The position numbers and the translations under genes are program-made. Below, one piece after another: positions 1 to 10,900 of a DNA stretch of 64,000 nt. Positions within the stretch are counted from its first letter, which is position 1, and each line of letters starts with the position of its first letter. The notes beneath the pieces were generated by a model. The model was not told the DNA's origin. It did not search any database and saw only the letters and a program-made list of their open reading frames with translations. This DNA comes from Limnoperna fortunei (Eukaryota; Mollusca; Bivalvia; Mytilida; Modiolidae), in contig OX104113.1 in assembly GCA_944474755.1 (NCBI GenBank), positions 17,795,563 to 17,859,562 of the forward strand. Direction: 5' to 3'.

Positions 1-1890
1 TACCATTATGTACCCACTAACTAACCCACCGAACCATTAACCTGACAGATGTCAAACCATACCATTATGTACCCACTAAACATTAACCTGACAGATGTCA
101 AACCATCCCAGTATGTACCCACTAACCCACCAAACCATTAACCTGACAGATGTCATACCATACCAGTATGTACCCACTAACCCACCAAACCATTAACCTG
201 ACAGTTGTCAAACCATACCATTATGTTAACACTCAACCACAGAACCATTAACCTTACAGATGTCAAACCATACCAGTATGTACCCACTAACCATTAACCT
301 GACAGTTGTCAAACCATACCAGTATGTACCCACTAACCATTAACCTGACAGTTGTCAAACCATACCAGTATGTACCCACTAACCCACAAAACCATTAACT
401 TGGCAGATGTCAAACCATCCCAGTATGTACCCACTAACCCACTAAACCATTAACCTGACAGATGTCAAACCATACCAGTATGTACCCACTAACCCACCAA
501 ACCATTAACCTGACAGATGTCAAACCATACCAGTATGTACCCACTAACCCACAAAACCATTAACTTGGCAGATGTCAAACCATCCCAGTATGTACCCACT
601 AACCCACCAAACCATTAACCTGACAGATGTCAAACCATACCAGTATGTACCCACTAACCCACTAAACCATTAACTTGGCAGATGTCAAACCATCCCAGTA
701 TGTACCCACTAACCCACTAAACCATTAACCTGACAGATGTCAAACCATACCATTATGTACCCACTAAACATTAACCTGACAGATGTCAAACCATACCATT
801 ATGTACCCACTAACCATTAACCTTACAGATGTCAAACCATACCAGTATGTACCCACTAACCCACCAAACCATTAACCTGACAGATGTCAAACCATACCAG
901 TATGTACCCACTAACCCACTAAACCATTAACTTGGCAGATGTCAAACCATCCCAGTATGTACCAACTAACCCACCAAACCATTAACTTGGCAGATGTCAA
1001 ACCCTCCCAGTATGTACCCACTAACCCACTAAACCATTAACCTGACAGATGTCAAACCATACCATTATGTACCCACTAAACATTAACCTGACAGATGTCA
1101 AACCATACCATTATGTACCCACTAACTAACCCACCGAACCATTAACCTGACAGATGTCAAACCATACCAGTATGTACCCACTAAACATTAACCTGACAGA
1201 TGTCAAACCATACCAGTATGTACCCACTAACCCACCGAACCATTAACCTGACAGATGTCAAACCATACCAGTATGTACCCACTAACCCACCAAACCATTA
1301 ACCTGACAGATGTCAAACCATACCATTATGTTAACACTCAACCACAGAACCATTAACCTGACAGATGTCAAACCATACCAGTATGTACCCACTAACCCAC
1401 CAAACCATTAACCTGACAGATGTCAAACCATCCCAGTATGTACCCACTAACCCACAAAACCATTAACCTGACAGATGGCATACCATACCAGTATGTACCC
1501 ACTAAACATTAACCTGACAGATGTCAAACCATACCAGTATGTACCTACTAACCCACTGAACCATTAACCTGACAGATGTCAAACCATACCAGTATGTACC
1601 TACTAACCCACTAAACCATTAACCTGACAGATGTCAAACCATACCAGTATGTACCCACTAACCCACTAAACCATTAACCTGACAGATGTCAAACCATACC
1701 AGTATGTACCCACTAACCCACCAAACCATTAACCTTACAGATGTCAAACCATACCAGTATGTACCCACTAACCCACCAAACCATCAACTTGGCAGATGTC
1801 ATACCATACCAGTATGTACCCACTAACCATTAACCTGACAGATGTCAAACCATACCATTATGTTAATACTCACCCACAGAACCATTAAAT
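1..1890. repeat. 55-bp satellite array, open at left edge
   Basis: Head-to-tail copies of an approximately 55-bp unit containing CATTAACCTGACAGATGTC and CATACCAGTATGTACCCAC fill the left edge. Shorter units of about 41-46 bp lack the AACCCACC segment, and a few copies read GTTAACACTCAACCACAG instead. The left boundary is outside the window and the last recognisable copy decays near 1890. Each unit carries a plus-strand GTATGT that resembles a splice donor, but no open frame joins it to the exon at 2105, so I treat the array as non-coding satellite DNA. Confidence 0.95.
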
Positions 1891-2104
1891 TTATGACAAT
1901 CAAAATAGGTGTAGTTTTACCAACATCTAAGTCTTACCTAGCAGCAAATACCATAAGATCACATGTCACACTCAACTCTTTTTTAATGATTCCATCTTTG
2001 TCCCATTTCATATCTACTTTAAGTAGTTCTTGTTGACACTTCTTTAAATGGCGCACAGTTTTCTACAAGAAATTTGTACATAAATAATGTAATTTTTGTT
2101 GCAG

Positions 2105-2166
2105 ATACTGACTTGATCAAGCAGACTATTAGCCCAGCTGAAGGCAAGAATGATTATAGTTCTTAA
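2105..2166 (+). CDS. possible last exon of an unidentified plus-strand gene
   Basis: A good acceptor (TTTTTGTTGCAG, ending at 2104) is followed by a 20-codon open stretch ending in TAA at 2164-2166. With two leading bases it encodes DTDLIKQTISPAEGKNDYSS (first codon completed from the previous exon). The mix of charged and small residues looks like a coding C-terminus rather than random AT-rich sequence. Upstream exons would lie beyond the satellite, outside the window. No family can be named and no clear polyadenylation signal was found, so the call rests only on the acceptor and frame. Confidence 0.35.
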
Positions 2167-2329
2167 ACAAAAACCCAGATTTTATAATGAAGCAATGTCA
2201 TACATGTATTTTCCACATATAAATTTGTATAGAATCAAAATGTGATCATAACAATACAAAATGTGATCATAACAAATGTAAATACTAGAAAAACTGTGAG
2301 CAATGCTCATTTTTTAATACTCACTACTT

Positions 2330-3986
2330 CCCAATTATGTAGTCCATGTTTTGCTATGGGAAACCCCAAATATCATTCAGATTAAAATGTAAAATCTAAG
2401 GTGCACAATGACAATATGTTACAAAGATTCTGTGAAAGTTTAAGTTCCATGCTGTGATGTCGATGGAATTGTGGATTAGAGACAGGGACCCTATAAGTTC
2501 ATAATTTGCTATGGGAAACCCCAACTAGAGTAAAAACACCTGTGAGCAATGCTCACCATTGATACCCCCCGCTTCACAATTACTTTGAAAATTCAGGTGT
2601 TCTTAATTATGAAATTGAAACTTTATCTTGTTAAACGTGAAGGCGAAATTGCAGATAATACATGTAACCCTCCCCAATCCCCCAAAGAATGGCATCCCTA
2701 TGTCAATGACAAAGTCCATGTTTTTCTATGGCAAACCTCCAATAATATTCTGATAAAAATGTTTAATATCCAATGCACAATGGCAATATGTGACCAAGAT
2801 TCTGTATAAGTTTCAACAAATTCCATTCAGTGGTGTAGGAGGAATTGTAAATAAAAGATGGGTATCCCATTATGTCCATTACAAACTCCATGTTTTTCTA
2901 TGGGAAACCCCAAATATCATTCCGATCAAAATGTTAAATATCTCCTGCACAATGGCACTATGTGACATGGATTCTGTGTAAGTTTCAACAAATTCCATTC
3001 AGTGGTGTAGGAATGAGTTGCACATAAGAGATGGGTATCCCTTATGTCCATGACAAAGTCCATGTTTTTCTATGGGAAATCCCAAATATCATTCCAATCG
3101 AAATGTTATATATCTAGTGCACAGTGGCAATATGTGACAACATTCTGTGTAAGTTTCATCAAATTCCATTTATTGGTGTAGGAGGAGTCGCACATAAGAA
3201 ATGGGTATCCCCTTTTGTCAATGACAGTCCATGTTTTTCTATGGGAAACCCCAAATATCATTCCGATCAAAATAATAAATATCTCCTGCACAATGGCACT
3301 ATGTGACAAGGATTCTGTGTAAGTTTCAACAAATTCCATTCAGTGGTGTAGGAGGAGTTGCACATAAGACATGAGGACCCCCTTAGGTCAATGACAATGT
3401 CCATGTTTTTCTATGGGAAACCCCAAATATCGATCCGATCAAAATGTTTAATATCTCCTGCACAATGGCACTATGTGACAAGGATGCTGTGTAAGTTTCT
3501 TTAAATTCCATTCAGTGGTGTAGGAGGAGTTGCACATAAGAGATGAGGTCCCCCTTAGGTCAATGAAAATGTCCATGTTTTTCTATGGGAAACCCCAAAT
3601 ATCGATCCGATCAAAATGTTTAATATCTCCTGCACAATGGCACTATGTAACAAGCATTCTGTGTAAGTTTCATTAAATTCCATTCAGTGGTGTAGGAGGA
3701 GTTGCACATAAGAGATAGGGACCCCCTTAGGTCAATGACAAAGTCCATGTTTTTCTATGGGAAACCCCAAATATCATTCCGATCAAAATGTTAAATATCT
3801 CCTGCACAATGGCACTATGAGACAAAGATTCTGTGTAAGTTTCATCAAATTCCTTTCAGTGGTGTAGGAGGAGTTGCAAATAATAGAAAGTGTAACGGAC
3901 GGACGGACGGAAGGACGGACGGAAGGACGGATGGACGGACACCATGAACACTATATACCCCCCGCTTTTCAAGCGGGGGGTATAAA
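2330..3986 (+). mobile_element. pearl-like non-autonomous element with 170-bp tandem core
   Basis: About nine tandem copies of a roughly 170-bp core run from 2340 to 3885, each with CCATGTTTTTCTATGGGAAA, ATCATTCCGATCAAAATG and ATTCAGTGGTGTAGGAGGAG. They are followed by a GGAC/GGAA microsatellite (3896-3940) and a terminal hairpin with arms ATACCCCCCGCTT and AAGCGGGGGGTAT (about 3955-3983). The order tandem core, ACGG-type microsatellite, short 3' region matches the pearl elements described in bivalves, thought to be non-autonomous Helitron relatives. Open frames inside the core are by-products of the repeat. Family assignment is from architecture, not alignment. Confidence 0.75.
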
Positions 3987-4331
3987 TATCATTCTGATCA
4001 AAAGGGTAAAATCAGACACAAAATTGCACTTTGTGACAAAGATTCTGTGAAAATTTAATTAAAGTCCATGCAGTCTATGTTATACTATGTGCAACATCAC
4101 AAATAATTCTGATCAAAATGTAAAATATAAGGTTCATAAAGGCATTTTTGTGTGACAAAGCTTCTATAAAGTTGAAATAAATTTCATGCATTGGTGTAGG
4201 TGTAGGGAGGAGATGGGATACACCTAAGTGTAATGGATGGATGGACAGACCTTCCTCATAATACAAGTAGTATTTTGTATTATTATACCTTTCAAGTGGC
4301 AGGTATAATAATATAAAATACTACTTGACTT
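3987..4331 (+). mobile_element. older copy of the same repeat with a long 3' hairpin
   Basis: Two decayed cores (ATTCTGATCAAAA, TGACAAAGATTCTGTGAAA, GCATTGGTGTAGG) are followed by a short GGAT/GGAC run (4229-4250). A near-perfect hairpin at about 4264-4329 closes it: the left arm starts CAAGTAGTATTTTGTATTAT and the right arm ends AATATAAAATACTACTTG, around a loop containing TTCAAGTGGC. It has the same layout as the element to its left but is more diverged. Confidence 0.6.
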
Positions 4332-4535
4332 ATGAGAAAGATGTGTCAAAATACTTCACATTGAATTAAGTATTCACACAAAGTGAAGGAAAGCTTAGAA
4401 TGGGCACATAATAATGGGATCAGCCTTGTAAATATATATCTTAAGTCACATAAATAAAAACATTTATATACATGTGAACATCCAAAAAAAGACAATTTTT
4501 AATCCCAATAATGATAATACATGACCATGAAGTAG

Positions 4536-4667
4536 TTATGTTTCTTTACTGCTTACAAAATATGTTTCTTTATTATTGCTTGCTAACAATAATTTGTATT
4601 CTGAAGACTTTAAAGTATTCACGTTTAGATAATAAATCTCTGCAGCAGAATCAATAACCAGTGTCAA
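4536..4667 (-). CDS. possible terminal exon of the ankyrin/GH20-like gene
   Basis: An acceptor CTGTTTTACCTGTTGACAG ends at 4668 and is followed by 43 open codons in the phase required by exon 20 (phase 0), stopping with TAA at 4536-4538. The peptide begins LTLVIDSAAEIYYLNVNTL. If real, the protein ends at 823 residues. The tail is low-complexity and I do not recognise it as a GH20 C-terminal helix, so the true last exon may instead lie further left, in or beyond the repeats. Confidence 0.25.
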   Translation of the reverse strand: MTLVIDSAAEIYYLNVNTLKSSEYKLLLASNNKETYFVSSKET

Positions 4668-4854
4668 CTGTCAACAGGTAAAACAGGGGAGATAAACCAA
4701 GCACAAACCTCACAATTACATACAGGACATTAAATCCCTAAAATCTGACGTAAACACAAATAATCAAAAGGATATAAATTACTTAGAAAGTCACAAACAA
4801 ATTTAAATGGAGGAGTCAAACCAGTTAAAATGGATCCCCTCATTAATATTATAC

Positions 4855-4961
4855 CTGTATTGCTTCAGGTGACAAATGTTCCATTGGTACCGAGTCAGGA
4901 TTAAATAAAAACTGAAATAATGTGGAACCATGTTCATCTGGTAACTTCTGAACATCGCTAG
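4855..4961 (-). CDS. ankyrin/GH20-like gene, exon 20
   Basis: The acceptor TTATTTCAG precedes and CAG|GTATAA follows. It encodes a segment starting SDVQKLPDEHGSTLFQF and ending EHLSPEAIQ, beyond the barrel. It enters in phase 1 and leaves in phase 0, so a further exon is needed. Confidence 0.8.
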
Positions 4962-7900
4962 CTGAAATAAATTAGTAACATCAAAATATCTAACAATCTA
5001 CAGAATTAATTTGATGGTTTGTTTTGAACTCTTCAGATATATAGCTCAATACAGCCCTCATAAAAAAAAACTATGGAAACATTTAAATGATGTGTATTGA
5101 AAATAAACAAATGTGACCTATTTACTTGGTTTTGTTTGTATTTGTCACAACTCTTTGGTACATTTTATGTATGCCACTCTTTCTCATTTGATTAATATCA
5201 TTTTTATCCTCTAATACATTGGAGATTTTAATCAACAAAAATCAAGTAACAAAAATGTTAAAAACAAGTTTAATTGATTTTTTTAGTGTTGTTTAAATGG
5301 TGGTTTTAAGCCAATTTCAGCAATTTTCAGACATGGCATCTTTTTTTTCTGGGAGCAAAAGTTGGAGTACCCAGTGAGAACACACAACAAGCAGCAGGAC
5401 TTCATCCCATAAAGTCGAAACCCCATTGTTTATATGATGGCTACCTAGACCACTCTGCCATGGAGGCAGAAAAGTCTACTTGAATATATGTATGTTATAC
5501 AAACCCTTTTGACCTCTAGAGCAGCGGACAAGATATGTTTCAGCTCTTCCTAGTTCCACTATCAAATGACCAACAGTGTTTGAGGTGTCATGAAAGATAT
5601 GACGATTTAGAAGTTCTCCTAAGTTGCCATATAAATATTCCTGTTGATACATAAAACAAAAATAAGTCAGCAACTGTTTTATGCAGTAAAAACTACAGTG
5701 GGGTTTAGTGTAGTCAATTTTAAATGATATTGATTTATTCCGTCACATTTCAAATATAACACTCCACTAATGAATTAATTTCATAAATATATTTTTTAAA
5801 CATTCGTTAAATTAGAAGTATGCTCTTCTGTTATGTCCAACTCAAAGAATCTGACCTGAAAATCATTGTTTTTTTTCTACATTAGACCCAAGAGTCATTA
5901 CCTGGTTTTAGATTTGCTTTCATATTTATACACAAAAAAACCTCAAACAAATATACTACCATAAAAAGCCATGTATATCTTGTCCTCATCCCTTTCTTGG
6001 ACCAGAAAATTGCAGAATATTTTTTAAATGCATGTACTATCCACACAAACAAGTTTCCCAAAACCTCTCAAGATGAAGACATCAGAGTCTGACTTGGCCA
6101 TGCTTTTTAAAAATTTTTACTGTACTAATACAAGTTTTATTTTAATCCCTCAAAGATTGCAATCAAAACATCGATCTTCAATAACTTGTGGTTACGTAAC
6201 GATGTCTTTGCATTACATGCAAAAAAGGTTAGACATCCGCTATTTTTGTATCTGTTTAAATTTTTATTCGTCCTTTACAATTACTATCATATTAGTAAAA
6301 ATTAATATCCATACAACTATACATATGGAAGTTTAAAAAGATATCCTGTTATAATATTGCATTATAATACAGCATTTAACACGACAACAAAATGGGGACC
6401 ACAGTGACAAAAATCAATGGGACAATAAAAACCTCTACCAAGTTAGTTTTTACATATCATCTGTATCTATAAAGTTATCAAATCTAAATGAGCTTACCTG
6501 TTATTATTATTATATTGTTCAATGTAATTTTTTTAATACTTTGTTTTTAATCTCATTTATCATTGTATTGGTAAATCAAATCTACTTCATTTTATCTACT
6601 GGTTTCTGAGAGATGCAAATGTAACATGTTCATAAAGATAAACAGTTGAGGATGTATTACCACTGATGGAAAAAGCTCCTATATCTGTTCAAACTAATAA
6701 AAGCTTAATTAGAAGCCAATGTCACTCCCATGGTTAACAGATGAACTTCAAAACAGTTCAATCAATGTTAAAATGAAATAGATATTGTATGCATTCCATG
6801 CTTTTTAGCTAAAAATCTCAACAATGTTTAATTTGTGAGGATACTCACCTGATGACAGTCTGAGTTCCATGACAGTCCAGCCAGTACTAGAAAACCAGGC
6901 CAAGCAAATGGCTGATGGGTCAGGTGACCTTTACCTGACCAGTTACAAACAACTACACCTAAAGCTCCATGGGCATCCCCACATTTCACTGCAGTGAAGA
7001 TGTTATTAATAGCTGCCTCTGGACATCCTGCTAAACTGGATAAAAATGAACACCAAATAAAAATCATTGTAATAATAGGATAAACTGACTCCTATATTGC
7101 CAACATTTATTCCCCAAAATGTCTTTCCCTTCTAATGATTAACTATTAAATATTAAAAAAATTGACCGCACATTACAAATAAGTGCTGGAATTATTTTTT
7201 TTCACAAAAATGTAAACCTCACCCCTTTCAATTACCTTTAAGTGTTGTTTTTTCATGGTGATTTATTTTTCGCTATATTCCCGGTAAAACTTGGAACAAG
7301 AAAATAATAAAGCTCAAAATATTAGGATAAACAATAGATTATTCATTCTGATTAAGGAGCACAAAAATTACATCATACATTACGCCAAAATAATCTCACA
7401 CAATTTGTTAACAAAAACGCTAAATTTTCCCCATGTGAAAAAAACACTTATATGGTACTGTCATAACAAATTTGCAGTATTTAAAAAACAACTTAAAAGC
7501 ACCCCAAAAATCAGAAAATCTTTTAAAATCTGGACATTTGTTCCTATGAACATGCAAAAGAAAGGTTTTATATCATGCAAAATTACATACATATTTTTCT
7601 TGGTCTCAAAAGACATAAATATTTTTACTACAAAGTTGTCTAATCATTACTAACCTATTCCAGGCAGATGTTCCTGGACACATGATGTAACTCACCCTAT
7701 ATACTAACCTATTCCAGGCAGATGTTCCTGGACACATGATGTAACTCACCCTATATACTAACCTATTCCAGGCAGATGTTCCTGGACACATGATGTAACT
7801 CACCCTATATACTAACCTATTCCAGGCAGATGTTCCTGGACACATGATGTAACTCACCCTATATACTAACCTATTCCAGGCAGATGTTCCTGGACACATG

Positions 7901-10900
7901 ATGTAACTCACCCTATATACTAACCTATTCCAGGCAGATGTTCCTGGACACATGATGTAACTCACCCTATATACTAACCTATTCCAGGCAGATGTTCCTG
8001 GACACATGATGTAACTCACCCTATATACTAACCTATTCCAGGCAGATGTTCCTGGACACATGATGTAACTCACCCTATATACTAACCTATTCCAGGCAGA
8101 TGTTCCTGGACACATGATGTAACTCACCCTATATACTAACCTATTCCAGGCAGATGTTCCTGGACACATGATGTAACTCACCCTATATACTAACCTATTC
8201 CAGGCAGATGTTCCTGGACACATGATGTAACTCACCCTATATACTAACCTATTCCAGGCAGATGTTCCTGGACACATGATGTAACTCACCCTATATACTA
8301 ACCTATTCCAGGCAGATGTTCCTGGACACATGATGTAACTCACCCTATATACTAACCTATTCCAGGCAGATGTTCCTGGACACATGATGTAACTCACCCT
8401 ATATACTAACCTATTCCAGGCAGATGTTCCTGGACACATGATGTAACTCACCCTATATACTAACCTATTCCAGGCAGATGTTCCTGGACACATGATGTAA
8501 CTCACCCTATATACTAACCTATTCCAGGCAGATGTTCCTGGACACATGATGTAACTCACCCTATATACTAACCTATTCCAGGCAGATGTTCCTGGACACA
8601 TGATGTAACTCACCCTATATACTAACCTATTCCAGGCAGATGTTCCTGGACACATGATGTAACTCACCCTATATACTAACCTATTCCAGGCAGATGTTCC
8701 TGGACACATGATGTAACTCACCCTATATACTAACCTATTCCAGGCAGATGTTCCTGGACACATGATGTAACTCACCCTATATACTAACCTATTCCAGGCA
8801 GATGTTCCTGGACACATGATGTAACTCACCCTATATACTAACCTATTCCAGGCAGATGTTCCTGGACACATGATGTAACTCACCCTATATACTAACCTAT
8901 TCCAGGCAGATGTTCCTGGACACATGATGTAACTCACCCTATATACTAACCTATTCCAGGCAGATGTTCCTGGACACATGATGTAACTCACCCTATATAC
9001 TAACCTATTCCAGGCAGATGTTCCTGGACACATGATGTAACTCACCCTATATACTAACCTATTCCAGGCAGATGTTCCTGGACACATGATGTAACTCACC
9101 CTATATACTAACCTATTCCAGGCAGATGTTCCTGGACACATGATGTAACTCACCCTATATACTAACCTATTCCAGGCAGATGTTCCTGGACACATGATGT
9201 AACTCACCCTATATACTAACCTATTCCAGGCAGATGTTCCTGGACACATGATGTAACTCACCCTATATACTAACCTATTCCAGGCAGATGTTCCTGGACA
9301 CATGATGTAACTCACCCTATATACTAACCTATTCCAGGCAGATGTTCCTGGACACATGATGTAACTCACCCTATATACTAACCTATTCCAGGCAGATGTT
9401 CCTGGACACATGATGTAACTCACCCTATATACTAACCTATTCCAGGCAGATGTTCCTGGACACATGATGTAACTCACCCTATATACTAACCTATTCCAGG
9501 CAGATGTTCCTGGACACATGATGTAACTCACCCTATATACTAACCTATTCCAGGCAGATGTTCCTGGACACATGATGTAACTCACCCTATATACTAACCT
9601 ATTCCAGGCAGATGTTCCTGGACACATGATGTAACTCACCCTATATACTAACCTATTCCAGACAGATGTTCCTGGACACATGATGTAACTCACCCTATAT
9701 ACTAACCTATTCCAGGCAGATGTTCCTGGACACATGATGTAACTCACCCTATATACTAACCTATTCCAGGCAGATGTTCCTGGACACATGATGTAACTCA
9801 CCCTATATACTAACCTATTCCAGGCAGATGTTCCTGGACACATGATGTAACTCACCCTATATACTAACCTATTCCAGGCAGATGTTCCTGGACACATGAT
9901 GTAACTCACCCTATATACTAACCTATTCCAGGCAGATGTTCCTGGACACATGATGTAACTCACCCTATATACTAACCTATTCCAGACAGATGTTCCTGGA
10001 CACATGATGTAACTCACCCTATATACTAACCTATTCCAGGCAGATGTTCCTGGACACATGATGTAACTCACCCTGTAAAAGTAGCAAAACAGTGTATAAA
10101 TTAGTATACTAATAATATACTAATCTATTTTCCAAAGACACAGACAAGCATGCTTAATCACACTTAGTGTACGAATTGCAGAACAGTATAAGACTGTTGC
10201 AAGTTTAACATTATTAAAATAAGTTCAATCATGTCAAATCAACTCCTAATTAAACACAAGGAAATAGTACCTTCCCTGATAACTCCTAATTAAACACAAG
10301 GAAATAGTACCTTCACTGTACAATTTTAACATATAATCAGTAAAAAATCTATAGAAATGTAGACAGTTGTATCAAATGGCTTTCAGTGTATTGTATAGGA
10401 AACAATTTTATATATTGCTTGTTCTTGGTTCTGAATCCTACTTGTTACAATTATTTGGAAAATAGTTTAAACCAATAGCTTTTTATATGGACTGAGGAGA
10501 CATAAAAGACAAATAATCAAATAAGAAATGTTTATACTTACCCATGATTAGATAATGGTGAACAAAACCTTTGGAAATCATAATCTGCCTACAAATTGAG
10601 ATGAAAAATTCTAAAGCAGTTTATATAATCATTACAATGGTGACGGAGATGATTGATTATAGCCCAATTAACATTATTTTAGCTACCTACATTTAAAACT
10701 AGAACAAGTTAACCATTTTTAATAATCTATTACATTCAGAGTTCATTGACAGTCTCCCACAATTTTATTTGCAAGTCAGAAGGACTGAGGGAGAAAAAGG
10801 TTGTTTAATGGCTAGCAAGCAAATATTTAAGTTAAAAGTATGTGCAATAGTTTAAATGTCACTGGTTTTACCTCAACAAGAAAAGAATTTAACCAAATGA

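Noticed and set aside
1..1890. CRISPR-like array
   Set aside because: Units are contiguous satellite copies with no unique spacers, and the genome is clearly eukaryotic.
1810..2166. Joining the GTATGT donor of the last satellite units to the exon at 2105
   Set aside because: None of the three frames through the satellite unit enters the open frame of the exon without a stop close by.
2549..3339. Small proteins with HVFLW-type repeats on both strands
   Set aside because: They arise from the 170-bp core repeat of the pearl-like element and change frame between units.
7606..10071. An 821-codon open frame as an independent repeat-protein gene
   Set aside because: It is the 54-bp array of exon 17 copies. 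Its start and end are arbitrary, and the only proper acceptor and the flanking phases tie it to the ankyrin/GH20-like gene.
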